Shown here piece after piece: positions 1 through 8,542 of a stretch of 35,469 nt of DNA (position 1 is its first letter; every line of letters begins with the position of its first letter). The DNA comes from a bacterium. GTDB taxonomy: Archaea; Thermoproteota; Nitrososphaeria; Nitrososphaerales; Nitrososphaeraceae. The stretch covers positions 1 through 35,469 of the forward strand of contig JACMIO010000103.1 of the NCBI GenBank assembly GCA_014381105.1, read 5' to 3'. Made by a program: the position numbers and the translations under genes. The notes under the pieces were generated by a model. That model was not told the DNA's origin. It did no database searches and was given only the letters and a program-made list of their open reading frames with translations.

Positions 1-246
1 AAAACCGCATCTTTTGATACAAACATTTGTAAAATTGATATTCCTGTTGATAACAAAAGTGACCCTGTCGCCGACTTTATTTCTCCTCAATCTGTCTGCA
101 ACCATTGTAGTCATGATCATTTCAGTACCTTTTGTTAGCAACAATTCGACAGCTTGTTTTATCGAAATGTTTTTAGATTCAAGGGCCTGATTCAAAGTTT
201 CAGAGACAACGGGATCTATATCCTTTAACATAGATTCAAAAATCAA
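1..246 (-). CDS. cofH: FO synthase subunit 2 (CofH), N-terminal 82 codons, cut by window edge
   Basis: CofH is the radical-SAM half of archaeal FO synthase. With CofG it makes 7,8-didemethyl-8-hydroxy-5-deazariboflavin, the F420 chromophore, and CofH attaches the tyrosine-derived part. Translating the minus strand from 246 gives 82 open codons to the window edge. They end in NRNINFTNVC followed by IKRCGF, the start of the family's CX3CX2C iron-sulfur motif; the third Cys lies outside. The start is TTG at 244-246, overlapping the cofG stop as TTGA. A strong Shine-Dalgarno GGAGG at 254-258 sits 7 nt before it. An ATG at 229-231 lies further inside and has no such signal. Second gene of a cofG-cofH operon. 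Identity is firm although most of the protein is missing. Confidence 0.9.
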   Translation of the reverse strand, partial: MIFESMLKDIDPVVSETLNQALESKNISIKQAVELLLTKGTEMIMTTMVADRLRRNKVGDRVTFVINRNINFTNVCIKRCGF

Positions 247-1433
247 CTTAACTCCTCCTTTACAAGGCCGGAACTATCCGAAAGTGGGGTTATGTAGTTC
301 CAAAGTTTATTTGGAACAAATTCTCTTTTGTTCAAGAGAAACTCTGGATAAATTGCAAGTCTTCCTCTAAAGTTATAACCTGCATTTTGAGTTGCCTGTT
401 TAACATCCTTAATATCGGGCCATGGCGACTCTGGATTTACAAAATCAATTGTCAAGGGAGATATACCTCCCCAATCATTAATTCCTGAATTAATGTATGT
501 CGAGTAATAGTTAGGACTAAGATTAGGTGGGACCTGAATGTTCATGTGGGGCATAATAATTCTTGCCAGAGAAACAGTTAGTAAGAACAAATCTTGTGTT
601 GGAGGCATAAAGCTCCCCATTTTAGTATTATATTTTGGAACGTGGTTTTGCATTATCACTTCTTGGATATTAGCATACTTTTGATTAATTTCCCTAATTA
701 GTATTAAAGAATCAACAATTTCTTCTAGTGTTTCCCCAATTCCAATTAGCAACCCTGTCGTTATAGGTATTTTTAATTTTCCTGCATTTTCAAGTGCTCG
801 AGTTCTTGCTCTGGGATTTTTACTGGGTGCATATTCATGTGGCATGTTTTTACCTCCAAGTCGTTCACTAGATGTCTCCAGCATACATCCTAGGCTAACA
901 TTAGTTTTCTTTAATAGTGACAATTCATCATAGTTCAATGTACCTGCATTTGTGTGTGGTAACAGTCCAGTTTCTTCTAAAATCAAGTTACTGATCTGGT
1001 CTACATATTCTATCGTAGTTGAGCAATCATTTTTTCTTAACCATTCTCTGTATTCTGGATATTTTTGCTCGGGCCTTTCTCCCGTCACAATCAATGCTTC
1101 GGTACATTTCAGTCGTTTACCTTGGCTCGCGATATGTAAAGCCTGTTCCTTTGTGAGAATTGACAAATCAGAATCCGATAACTCTTTTTTGTAGGTGCAG
1201 TAAGAACATGTATCCCTGCACAGATTTATCAAATTTATGAATACCTTTCTAGAATATGTAATTAGATCATTTTTGCACTCATCCCTAATTGTTTTCGCTA
1301 GCATACCGAGAGATATTGTATCATATTTTTCTATAAGTTCAAGTACTTCATCTTTACTAATTGGAAAATTCTGTACATTTTGAACTATGTCATTAATTGT
1401 AGATCGATTGATTCCATCCAGCTGAGATTTCAA
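243..1433 (-). CDS. cofG: FO synthase subunit 1 (CofG), radical SAM
   Basis: CofG catalyses the radical-SAM step of F420 chromophore (FO) formation together with CofH, acting on the intermediate that CofH builds from tyrosine and a ribityl-uracil. The 396-aa product has the CX3CX2C cluster motif at C72, C76 and C79 (CRDTCSYC), followed by a typical radical-SAM barrel with TGERPE and the HTNAG and GLLIGIGET segments seen in CofG. The start is TTG at 1431-1433. An AT-rich box (attaataataaag on the minus strand, 1456-1468) lies about 28 nt upstream, which fits a leaderless transcript. The stop overlaps the start of cofH. The luciferase-like oxidoreductase at 13238-14320 is a plausible user of F420. 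Confidence 0.95.
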   Translation of the reverse strand: MKSQLDGINRSTINDIVQNVQNFPISKDEVLELIEKYDTISLGMLAKTIRDECKNDLITYSRKVFINLINLCRDTCSYCTYKKELSDSDLSILTKEQALHIASQGKRLKCTEALIVTGERPEQKYPEYREWLRKNDCSTTIEYVDQISNLILEETGLLPHTNAGTLNYDELSLLKKTNVSLGCMLETSSERLGGKNMPHEYAPSKNPRARTRALENAGKLKIPITTGLLIGIGETLEEIVDSLILIREINQKYANIQEVIMQNHVPKYNTKMGSFMPPTQDLFLLTVSLARIIMPHMNIQVPPNLSPNYYSTYINSGINDWGGISPLTIDFVNPESPWPDIKDVKQATQNAGYNFRGRLAIYPEFLLNKREFVPNKLWNYITPLSDSSGLVKEELS

Positions 1434-1593
1434 TGCCCTAGTAATATTGAAGGACTTTATTATTAATAATTTGTTTCAAGACAATAATATGTATCGTGAT
1501 TTCCTTCTACACACAATCCTTACCAGTATTTAGCCAAGTAGCAGAGATTGGCTTAAGTATATTGGATTATTTTCCACCCTGTTCATCTCGATT

Positions 1594-2796
1594 TCATAGA
1601 TGAAATGGGTGCTGCTTTGTACCTACCAAGTAGCTCCTATCACGCCATTTTACCGTTCGATTTCCTTTCAAGGAAAAAGCAGACATCAAGAAACTCGCAG
1701 TTATTACAGTACATCCCAATACAAAACCAAGGCCATAAATTGATTTTTGTAACAGACCGAAACGAGATTGTACAATTGCGCAGATTAGAATTAGAATTAT
1801 TGTCCATAAACAGACAATTTCCAAGGGTCCTTTGAGTGGATTCTCTGATAAATAAAGTAAGGAGAGAGGCAACGTTAGAAATGGTTCCATTAGAATAAAA
1901 AAAATAAAAGCTGTAACCATCATTGCCGATTTTTTCTTCTCCGTGTGTAAGGGTATGATAATACGACGCAATGCATGCCATAGTGAACGTGGGTCTCTGG
2001 CCCACAATGCCTCAACATAATTTTCACCTCTGACCAATCTTAAGTTCATTCCTTGTTCTTTTACAATCCTCCCTAGCGCGCCATCTTCAACTAACTCTCG
2101 ACGAACCTTCTCATGTGTTCCAATTTTCTCGTAATTTGTTTTGGATATTAGGTAAAAACTACCGAAAAAGTAACCGATCTTGTTATTTGGATTATTTACT
2201 CGAAGAGGTGAATATCTTGAATGTAGAAATACAGAAAGAACGGGCAACGTGAATTTTGTAATTATATCTTGACACAAAAGTTTGGGTACTAAAGTGAGTG
2301 CATCTATTTGATCATGCATCATAGTATTGATTGAGGACGATAATACATCTGGTCTGTGTACAGTATCAGCATCAGTAAACAAGAGAATTTCTCCAGTTGA
2401 TTTTTTGTAACCTTGAAAGCATGCCCAGTTCTTTCCAACCCAATCATCTGGTCTGGGTGGACACTTTATTGGTATCAATGTGTGGTTATTTTTGGACAAA
2501 TCTGAGATAATTGAAAATGTATTATCTGTGGAGGAATCATCAACTGCGATTACTTCGTAGTTGTCATAATCTTGAGACAACAATGATTGAAGACACTTGG
2601 ATATTGTTAGTCCTTCATTTCTTGCAGGTACAATAATGCTAACCATGGGTTTTGATTTTATTCGATATCTTGCTGACCATTCTAATTTGGGTGATTTTGA
2701 AATTGACCACGAAATTAAAATCAGAAAATATACCCAACAGGCAAGGATTCCAATATTAATTGCTAATATGATACCAAGTGGTACTAAAATAATCAA
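1594..2796 (-). CDS. Membrane glycosyltransferase, family 2
   Basis: Likely transfers a sugar from a nucleotide-sugar to a lipid or polymer at the cytoplasmic face of the membrane; the acceptor cannot be told. The 400-aa protein has an N-terminal membrane helix (about residues 2-32), then a GT-A domain: VSIIVPARNE at 52-61, VDDSSTDNT at 85-93, and the metal-binding TDADT at 141-145. About three further hydrophobic helices fill residues 285-380. The layout resembles the CrtQ/HpnB-like group of GT2 enzymes, but that is only an architectural likeness. The start is TTG at 2794-2796. A TATA-like tctatattta (2817-2826) is centred about 26 nt upstream, indicating a leaderless mRNA. It stands alone between cofG and atpF. 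Confidence 0.85.
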   Translation of the reverse strand: MIILVPLGIILAINIGILACWVYFLILISWSISKSPKLEWSARYRIKSKPMVSIIVPARNEGLTISKCLQSLLSQDYDNYEVIAVDDSSTDNTFSIISDLSKNNHTLIPIKCPPRPDDWVGKNWACFQGYKKSTGEILLFTDADTVHRPDVLSSSINTMMHDQIDALTLVPKLLCQDIITKFTLPVLSVFLHSRYSPLRVNNPNNKIGYFFGSFYLISKTNYEKIGTHEKVRRELVEDGALGRIVKEQGMNLRLVRGENYVEALWARDPRSLWHALRRIIIPLHTEKKKSAMMVTAFIFFILMEPFLTLPLSLLYLSENPLKGPLEIVCLWTIILILICAIVQSRFGLLQKSIYGLGFVLGCTVITASFLMSAFSLKGNRTVKWRDRSYLVGTKQHPFHL

Positions 2797-2932
2797 TTGA
2801 TATCGTTAACCTATTCTAAATATAGACTATACGATAGATACTATTCTGGATGATAACTAACTGCCCCCTATCAAATTAATAAATTCAGATTGTGCTGATT
2901 AGGCAGCTATAGTCGAATAAACTATTAAAGAA

Positions 2933-3229
2933 TTAAACACCCAAAATCTGTTTTAGGAGAGCTCTATAATCTACACTTTCTTTACTGCTTCCCGGTGCAG
3001 GTAATTCAAAAATCAACGGAATTGGGCGTTTGGCTCTAATACTAGTCAGTTGGCTTCGGATTTCTTTTCCAATGTCTTCACTGATAAGAACAAGTCCTAC
3101 ATCGCTGACATTATCTAGATTATTGATTTGGTGAAGAGCTTCGGTGGCTGACTCAACCTTAACACCTTCGACACCGGCTAATTGAAAGCTTGTTACAAAA
3201 ATTCTACTTCCAACAGCCATAATTCTCAA
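2933..3229 (-). CDS. atpF: A-type ATP synthase subunit F
   Basis: Subunit F belongs to the central stalk of the archaeal A1Ao ATP synthase and helps couple rotation to ATP synthesis. The 98-aa protein has the usual size of the family (about 100). Its pattern is MRIMAVGSRI, then FQLAGVEG, then LVLISEDIG, then RPIPLIFELP, matching the MKIxVIGD, FRLAGV, LILIxE and PLI(V)EIPG blocks of the family. This alignment supports the TTG start at 3227-3229 rather than the ATG nine bases later; a GGAG also lies 11 nt upstream of that TTG. No other ATP synthase subunit is in the window, so the gene is detached from the main cluster. It is divergent from apgM. Confidence 0.9.
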   Translation of the reverse strand: MRIMAVGSRIFVTSFQLAGVEGVKVESATEALHQINNLDNVSDVGLVLISEDIGKEIRSQLTSIRAKRPIPLIFELPAPGSSKESVDYRALLKQILGV

Positions 3230-3348
3230 TTTGTCTTACACTCCTAATCTCGTAGTTCTTTTTAATTCTTTGTATAATAATGAAGCAGGGAGATCTCGAA
3301 TTTTTAGGACATTACAGATAAATCATGGTTTTTTAACTCCTTTCAACA

Positions 3349-4638
3349 TTGTCTGAGAACCAGGATCTTAGGATATTGTATGTTCTGTTAGATGGAATAG
3401 GTGATTTGCCAAACCCGGATTTGGACGGTAAAACTCCATTAGAGGCAGCTAATACTCCCAATATTGATGTTTTGGCAAGAAAGGGGAAAATGGGTCAGGT
3501 AATAAGCGTTGGCGAGGGAATATCCCCTCAATCTGATATCGCTGTATTCAATATGTTAGGTTACGATTTTCAGGGAAAAAAATATGCCGGGAGGGGAATT
3601 GTAGAAATAATTGGATCCGGGGTTGAGTTCCGCGATGGAGACCTGGCTCTAAGAGGTAACTTAGCAACGCTAGATAACAGCAAAATAATAGATAGGCGAG
3701 CAGGTCGCGATATCATTAAGCAAGAAGCAAGTACCATTTGTTCATTTCTTGAAGACAATGTAAAATTTGACGATCCGGATGTCTCTGTTAAGATAACTCC
3801 TACGATTTCTCATCGTGTAATTATTAAATTTAGACACAATAAGAAATCCCTATCTGATAAAATAACTAATACAGATCCTGCATATGGTAAACTAAATGGT
3901 ATCGGGATTGCTAAAACTGACATTGAAATTATGGCTGTACAGGAATCTGCATCAGAAGACAATACTGAGTCATCTATATTATCCGCAAAAATTGTTAATG
4001 AATTTACTAGGAAATCTATTGCTTTAATGAAGGATCACCAAGTAAATCTTGACAGAATTTCAAAAAGCAAGAAACCAATGAGTGTTATACTATTGCGAGA
4101 TGCAGGGAACAGTGTTCCTTATCTTCAACCGATAAATGAAAAGTATGGGATTTCTACTTCCTGTCTTGTTGACATGCCCGTAGAAATCGGAATCGCGAAA
4201 ATAATTGGTATGGATTTATTTTGTTCACAAAAAATTGATGATTATAGGCAAAAGGGAACAGAAGCTGCAAAAATCCTTGACTCGTATAATCTAGTCTATG
4301 TTCACATAAAAGGGCCTGATGAATATGGGCATGATGGCGACGCACTGGGTAAAAAGTCCAATATTGAACTAATAGATGAAAATTTCTTTGGCGTATTCTT
4401 AAAATCAGTAACTAGGAAGCATGTAGTGGTAATTTCAGGTGATCATTCTACACCTTGCATTAAAAAATCACATACAGATGACCCAATCCCATTATTAGTA
4501 TCGGGAAATGGTATCAAAAGTGATGGAAGTCAACGCTTTACAGAATCTTGGGCAAGTAAAGGCTCTATGGGCACTTTGAAAGGATCCCAAGTAATTTCAT
4601 ATGTACTGAAAATGATGAGCACACAAAAGAATAATTAG
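3349..4638 (+). CDS. apgM: 2,3-bisphosphoglycerate-independent phosphoglycerate mutase, archaeal type
   Basis: Interconverts 3- and 2-phosphoglycerate, a step of gluconeogenesis in autotrophic thaumarchaea. The 429-aa protein belongs to the alkaline-phosphatase superfamily. It has the first metal-binding block LLDGIGD (14-18), the SPQSDIAVFNMLGY block with the phospho-acceptor serine at about residue 62, GRGIVE, and C-terminal metal ligands in KGPDEYGHDGD and ISGDHSTPC. Length and block order match archaeal ApgM (about 400-430 aa). The start is TTG; no other start lies close enough to keep the first strand. Convergent with the COG2522 regulator downstream with only 21 nt between stops. Confidence 0.95.
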   Translation: MSENQDLRILYVLLDGIGDLPNPDLDGKTPLEAANTPNIDVLARKGKMGQVISVGEGISPQSDIAVFNMLGYDFQGKKYAGRGIVEIIGSGVEFRDGDLALRGNLATLDNSKIIDRRAGRDIIKQEASTICSFLEDNVKFDDPDVSVKITPTISHRVIIKFRHNKKSLSDKITNTDPAYGKLNGIGIAKTDIEIMAVQESASEDNTESSILSAKIVNEFTRKSIALMKDHQVNLDRISKSKKPMSVILLRDAGNSVPYLQPINEKYGISTSCLVDMPVEIGIAKIIGMDLFCSQKIDDYRQKGTEAAKILDSYNLVYVHIKGPDEYGHDGDALGKKSNIELIDENFFGVFLKSVTRKHVVVISGDHSTPCIKKSHTDDPIPLLVSGNGIKSDGSQRFTESWASKGSMGTLKGSQVISYVLKMMSTQKNN

Positions 4639-4659
4639 AAATGTAATCTCACAAGATAT

Positions 4660-5067
4660 TCATTGCTGTGTTCCAGTCAGGGTTATCTTGCACTGTTCGC
4701 ATACCTTTTCGTCAATATTTCTCTCAAGACTATGATGTGCATCGCATATAATAAGTGAGTACCGCATATAATTACACAGCCCAATAAATTTTGAAAGAGT
4801 TTTTGCTGTATATGCTCTATTAGTTGAAAGATCATTGCTGATTTCTTTAATCATGCTCATGATTTCACTGAGGGACATGAGTTTTGAAATTAACTCGTTA
4901 TCTCCACGAGTACCTCGCAGATAATTGCTTACTGCTGCTTGAGTAATTCCCAACATTCTAGCTGCTTCTTCTTCCTTTAACCCTTTTTCGATCACCAGCT
5001 CTTTTGATAATATTGCTCTTATCGCAGGGATTAGTAATTTGGACTCAATTTCTGATGGAAGTAGCAT
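4660..5067 (-). CDS. COG2522-type helix-turn-helix transcriptional regulator
   Basis: Probable DNA-binding regulator of the small archaeal COG2522 family; target unknown. The 135-aa protein has an XRE-like helix-turn-helix at about residues 33-55 (AARMLGITQAAVSNYLRG). A C-terminal part follows with C98, C108, H111 and H112 and a CEQC pair at 123-126, which could bind a metal; that is an inference. Start is ATG. A clear TATA element (tatatatatttaa on the minus strand, 5092-5104) lies about 31 nt upstream, so the leader is at most a few nucleotides. It faces the Lrp-type regulator across a 226-bp divergent region. Confidence 0.8.
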   Translation of the reverse strand: MLLPSEIESKLLIPAIRAILSKELVIEKGLKEEEAARMLGITQAAVSNYLRGTRGDNELISKLMSLSEIMSMIKEISNDLSTNRAYTAKTLSKFIGLCNYMRYSLIICDAHHSLERNIDEKVCEQCKITLTGTQQ

Positions 5068-5293
5068 TAGGTGAGCCTAAATATAGCTTTGTTAAATATA
5101 TATAGTTTCTTTCGCACATTTACAAACAGTAAAGATTTATCATACCTTTTTCGGTTCAGGTTTTAATAATTAATTTGTTATTCGGTATATTTGATTACGA
5201 TTTCTAGAGGTCTGTTTCATTAAACGAGTTTAGTAATAGGCAATTTTGATCAAAAATTACATTTATTAATACTAGAATATTATTGACTAGAAA

Positions 5294-5746
5294 TTGCAAA
5301 AATTCGACGATTTAGACATGAAAATATTGTCAGAACTTTGTAAGAATGCTAATATTTCTGTGCCAAGATTGAGTAAATTATTATCCACTAATTCGTCTGT
5401 ACTATATAGTAGAATTAAGCGACTGTATAAGAGAAATTTGATCCAAAAATCCACCATAATTGTGAATGAACCTCTTTTAGGAATCAATGTAAAGGCCGTG
5501 GTTGGAATAAACAGAGATCCAAAATTAAAAGAGGAAATTCACACTGCGTTATTGAAAATATTTCAGATAATATCGATTTCTGAAGTAACAGGAAGGTTTG
5601 ATATCCTGGTGACTATCAGTGCAACCACTCTGGAAGAACTCCACAATGTTGTCATTAAACAGATTGGGAAAATTGAAGGAGTTCAGAATACTGAAACCTT
5701 TGTAGAAATGCAAAGAACAGAGAAGGAACGTATTTTTACCGCATAA
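5294..5746 (+). CDS. Lrp/AsnC-family transcriptional regulator
   Basis: A 150-aa Lrp/AsnC regulator: N-terminal helix-turn-helix (about residues 4-50, DDLDMKILSELCKNANISV onward) followed by a RAM ligand-binding domain (about 65-145) containing VTGRFDILVTISATTLEEL and a conserved IEGVQNTET segment. These proteins form dimers or octamers and respond to amino acids or other small metabolites; the ligand here cannot be predicted. Start is TTG. A TATA-like tttattaata at 5262-5271 is centred 27 nt upstream, so the transcript is probably leaderless. An eight-T run at 5794-5801 is a likely terminator. Confidence 0.9.
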   Translation: MQKFDDLDMKILSELCKNANISVPRLSKLLSTNSSVLYSRIKRLYKRNLIQKSTIIVNEPLLGINVKAVVGINRDPKLKEEIHTALLKIFQIISISEVTGRFDILVTISATTLEELHNVVIKQIGKIEGVQNTETFVEMQRTEKERIFTA

Positions 5747-6092
5747 CTATACTAATTATACCTCAAGATTGGTAGAAAATCATTGGCATTAGATTTTTTT
5801 TAAAGCTATTTGATAGTAACGCAATAAAATTGATTTTTAACGCATAGTCATTTCGATTAAGCATTTTTTTACTACATATTGCTCTAGGGCGTGTCAGAAG
5901 TATGATCTATTTGAAATGTCTACTAGCTAATGGATATTTGAGTATGAGTATCTTCGATGGTTAGCAATTCTCGGTATTGCATGATTTATCTTATCTGATT
6001 TGTCCGGTCATGACTTTTTTTGGCCAATTGTGAGTTTTGTTCATAATATCGATAGATTCAAATATTCCAATCTTGCGGTAAAATATGAATTT
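5747..6092. other. Non-coding stretch between the Lrp-type gene and secE
   Basis: No convincing gene is seen. It holds the T8 run at 5794-5801 about 48 nt past the Lrp-type stop, a T7 run near 5866-5872, and AT-rich promoter-like boxes near 5982-5990 and 6059-6066. The reading frame of secE stays open back to a TTG at 6000, but the codons from 6000 to 6092 do not look like family sequence. Confidence 0.5.
5794..5801 (+). terminator. Oligo-T terminator of the Lrp-type gene
   Basis: A run of eight T about 48 nt after the stop. Archaeal RNA polymerase terminates at such T tracts without needing a hairpin. Confidence 0.5.
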
Positions 6093-6272
6093 TTGTCTTT
6101 TGTACAACAAAAAGTATTGGAAATAACCCAAACTCTGAAACTTGCAAAAAAAACTAGCAAGGATGACTATATGACCCATCTCAGATTGGTGCTATTGGGA
6201 ATTGGCATAGTAGGCGGAATTGCTTTTGTCATTAAGTTGATTGCAGAATTTCTAACCTTTAATGGAGAGTAA
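6093..6272 (+). CDS. secE: Preprotein translocase subunit SecE (Sec61 gamma)
   Basis: SecE clamps the SecY channel in the cytoplasmic membrane. The diagnostic part is TLKLAKKTSKDDYMTHLRL followed by one membrane helix, VLLGIGIVGGIAFVIKLIAEFL, which matches archaeal SecE (amphipathic helix, then a single transmembrane segment). The frame is open from a TTG at 6000 (90 aa). I prefer the TTG at 6093, giving 59 aa, because archaeal SecE is usually about 55-65 aa and an AT-rich box at 6059-6066 sits about 30 nt before it. Spt5/NusG and ribosomal protein L11, the usual archaeal neighbours, do not follow; purP does. Confidence 0.8.
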   Translation: MSFVQQKVLEITQTLKLAKKTSKDDYMTHLRLVLLGIGIVGGIAFVIKLIAEFLTFNGE

Positions 6273-6350
6273 AGGATTATTTTTATACAGCAAATCGAAT
6301 TTCGAATAAGATTAATTTACTAGTCGTAGTAGTCCTTTAGGGTAGCCAAA

Positions 6351-7379
6351 TTGAAAAAAATAATAGGGACTCTTGGATCTCACTGCTCACTTCAGGTGTT
6401 AAAGGGTGCAAAGGATGAAGGTTTTAAAACTCTATTGATAACGGAAAAGAAGCGGTACCGTGTATACAAGAGATTTAATTTTATTGACCACATTATACTG
6501 GTTGACAATTTTAGAGATATTCTAAAGCCAGATATTCAAAAAAGATTAAACCAATTAAATTGTATTCTGATACCTCACGGTACTCTCATTTCTACCTTAA
6601 GTTCTGATGAAATAGAAAGTATTAACGTCCCTTTTTTTGGTAATAAATTTATTTTAAGATGGGAGGCTGATCGAAATCTTAAACAAAAACTGATGGTAGA
6701 ATCAAAACTGCAAGTTCCAAGAGAAATAAATTCAAAGAGTGAAATTAAAGATCTTTGCATTGTGAAGTTACACGGAGCTGCTGGAGGTAAGGGATATTTC
6801 CTTACATCAGATCAAAGTGGTTTCGAAGAAGGATTCCATAAACTCTTGAATGATGATGTAGTTACTAACGAAAATGAGCTATACATTCAAGAATATGTGA
6901 AGGGAGTTCCTGTGTTTCTACATTTCTTTTATTCTCCAATCTCAGGAGAGATAGAGTTTATGGGTGTAGATAGAAGATACGAAACGGATATAGACGGTAT
7001 TTCGCGAATTCCCTCAAAACATCAGCTAAATGTCCCAACGGAACCTACCTACAATGTAGTAGGAAATATCCCGCTAGTTTTAAGGGAATCCCTTTTGGAG
7101 GGAGTATACCAAATGGGTGAAAATTTTGTTGAGGCTTCTGAAAGGCTTGTTCCTCCAGGAATCCCTGGACCATTTTGCTTGGAAGGAGTGTATAATAGGG
7201 ATGCAAAATTCATTACTTTTGAATTTTCTGCAAGAATTGTTGCCGGAACCAATCTGTATGTGTCTGGTTCACCGTATTCGGACTTTCTGTTTAAGAATAA
7301 GATGAGTATGGGGAGAAGGATTGCATTAGAGATAAGAAACGCATTAAACAAAAGAAAACTTGATGAAGTCCTCACATAG
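6351..7379 (+). CDS. purP: Formate-dependent AICAR formyltransferase (PurP)
   Basis: PurP is the archaeal ATP-grasp enzyme that makes FAICAR from AICAR, formate and ATP, replacing the folate-dependent PurH formyltransferase in purine synthesis. The 342-aa product starts with GTLGSHCSLQVLKGAKDEGF, the family's N-terminal signature, and has the ATP-grasp glycine-rich segment VKLHGAAGGKGYFL, the FLHFFYSPISGEIEFMGVDRR block and the C-terminal EFSARIVAGTNLYVSGSPYS segment. Length is close to the usual 340-360 aa. Start is TTG at 6351; the first strand leaves no room for another start. It follows secE by 78 nt and has an AT-rich attaattta box at 6311-6319, so it may have its own promoter. Confidence 0.95.
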   Translation: MKKIIGTLGSHCSLQVLKGAKDEGFKTLLITEKKRYRVYKRFNFIDHIILVDNFRDILKPDIQKRLNQLNCILIPHGTLISTLSSDEIESINVPFFGNKFILRWEADRNLKQKLMVESKLQVPREINSKSEIKDLCIVKLHGAAGGKGYFLTSDQSGFEEGFHKLLNDDVVTNENELYIQEYVKGVPVFLHFFYSPISGEIEFMGVDRRYETDIDGISRIPSKHQLNVPTEPTYNVVGNIPLVLRESLLEGVYQMGENFVEASERLVPPGIPGPFCLEGVYNRDAKFITFEFSARIVAGTNLYVSGSPYSDFLFKNKMSMGRRIALEIRNALNKRKLDEVLT

Positions 7380-7408
7380 GAACCTAAATGTTCCCGTTGG
7401 AATTAAAT

Positions 7409-8071
7409 TCATTGTTGAATAAGATCGATTGAATTAATCAAACCATATATTGGGTTTTTCAAAAAATGTTCCAAGCTTTTTTTATCGTTAATATCCATCA
7501 TTATTACTTTTTCATTTACAAGTGTTACTGTCATAGGAACATCTTTCCATTCCAATACTCCATTAGTATATATATCAACATTGCATTTAAAACCTGAAGA
7601 ATTGTCACTTTTATTTTTATACAAAATCCCAAGCCTGTCTTTGATGTCGTGATCAACTGACTCATTTGACACCGGCTTGTAAACAATTGTATGAAAATGA
7701 ATACCTCTTCCATCAACCTCGATCATTGTAAAGTTGCTTTTGAAATAAGTCAAATTATTCTTTAACACATCAATCCTCCATTTTCCTCCTAGAAGATATT
7801 TGGAAGATGAATTGGTATTGATGTCCTTGACAATGGGTTTTGTACTATTTGACGCATCCTGCAAAAAAAGAATAGTATTTATCGTTCCTTCGGCGTTGAA
7901 AGACGAATTTGAAGTTTGATAAATAAGATCGGACGCATTTGTCATAAAAGTTTGTCCATAAGCATTCGAATCAAAATAATCATATTCACTAAAAATAAAG
8001 ATTTGAAGACAAATCACAAGTGAGATCAAATTAATAGTTGAAATAATAAGCAGGTTGTGACCCCACATCAT
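7409..8071 (-). CDS. Secreted or membrane-anchored protein of unknown function
   Basis: Not recognised as a named family. The 220-aa product begins with one hydrophobic segment (about residues 6-28) that can be a signal peptide or anchor. An extracytoplasmic domain follows with many N-X-S/T sequons (for example NASD, NSSF, NSTK, NLTY, NFTM, NKSD), as expected of a glycosylated archaeal surface protein. A core reading GGKWRIDVLKNNLTYFKSNF then MIEVDGRGIHFHTIV suggests a beta-rich fold in which sugar-free strands alternate with sequons. I recall similar secreted proteins in thaumarchaea, without known function. Start is the first of two adjacent ATGs. It diverges from the small Cys protein at 8172 and converges on purP. 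Confidence 0.65.
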   Translation of the reverse strand: MMWGHNLLIISTINLISLVICLQIFIFSEYDYFDSNAYGQTFMTNASDLIYQTSNSSFNAEGTINTILFLQDASNSTKPIVKDINTNSSSKYLLGGKWRIDVLKNNLTYFKSNFTMIEVDGRGIHFHTIVYKPVSNESVDHDIKDRLGILYKNKSDNSSGFKCNVDIYTNGVLEWKDVPMTVTLVNEKVIMMDINDKKSLEHFLKNPIYGLINSIDLIQQ

Positions 8072-8171
8072 TACTCAAAATTAGAAATATAACATAACTT
8101 AAATTTTACACTAATATTTAATAATTTAGAAATTCTTGATAGATATTAAACTATGTTGTACTATCTCGAGT

Positions 8172-8378
8172 ATGAAAGTTCTCAATATCATTTTGCTTAC
8201 CCTTTCGGTAATCTTTGCGAGCATGCTAACTGCAACTGTTTCTGCTAGTTTGTCTGACGATTATTGTTACGATCATGAACTGGAGGATTCCCTTTGTTAT
8301 GAAACCCAAAAGGCGTGCGAAATTGAGCGAAAAAATGACCTAATGGCAGAAGGTAAATGTTATAAGGCCATTATGTAG
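8172..8378 (+). CDS. Small secreted four-cysteine protein, unknown function
   Basis: The frame is open from a TTG at 8136, but the ATG at 8172 gives a clean 68-aa precursor: a signal peptide of about 25 residues (MKVLNIILLTLSVIFASML then TATVSA) and a mature part of about 43 acidic residues with four cysteines in the pattern YCYD, LCYE, ACEI, KCYK. Four regularly spaced cysteines in an exported mini-protein suggest two disulfides or a metal site; both are inferences. A TATA-like tatttaataat near 8113-8123 is compatible with an RNA start near 8145. No family recognised. Confidence 0.55.
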   Translation: MKVLNIILLTLSVIFASMLTATVSASLSDDYCYDHELEDSLCYETQKACEIERKNDLMAEGKCYKAIM

Positions 8379-8402
8379 AAAATTTTTTAATATCTTTTGC
8401 GA

Positions 8403-8411
8403 ATAAATATA
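8403..8411 (+). promoter_or_regulatory. TATA-like box before the structured element at 8428-8480
   Basis: The sequence ataaatata stands about 25-27 nt before the 5' side of the hairpin, the distance expected for an archaeal TATA box driving its own RNA. Not proof of transcription. Confidence 0.3.
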
Positions 8412-8427
8412 TCGGTCTCTCCGGACT

Positions 8428-8480
8428 GATGGGAGGACAACGCGCAACCTTTGCGGTTGTATCCATTCATACCTCACATC
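8428..8480 (+). ncRNA. Candidate structured RNA or 3'-UTR element
   Basis: Lies between the convergent ends of two genes. GATGGGAGG (8428-8436) pairs with CCTCACATC (8472-8480): eight of nine positions. Directly inside, ACAACGC (8437-8443) pairs with GCGGTTGT (8453-8460) with one bulged G, closing a 9-nt loop. An 11-nt single-stranded ATCCATTCATA is left on the 3' side. GC content is well above the surroundings. A competing hairpin can form between GTCTCTCC (8414-8421) and GGGAGGAC (8431-8438). It could be a small RNA, a terminator for both neighbours or a switch. It lacks clear C/D boxes and does not match tRNA, SRP or RNase P RNA by eye. Confidence 0.35.
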
Positions 8481-8542
8481 AACTTTGAATTAATTTAATA
8501 ATTTATTGTACATATCCAATCGTCAAGTTCAACTATCAAGGT

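Noticed and set aside
1640..2005. Minus-strand 121-codon frame
   Set aside because: Alternative frame inside the glycosyltransferase gene; no domain.
7049..7375. Minus-strand 108-codon frame
   Set aside because: Lies wholly within purP, whose family identity is clear.
8401..8500. tRNA or C/D-box RNA at the structured element
   Set aside because: No cloverleaf or T-loop consensus and no proper C and D boxes; kept only as an unclassified structure.
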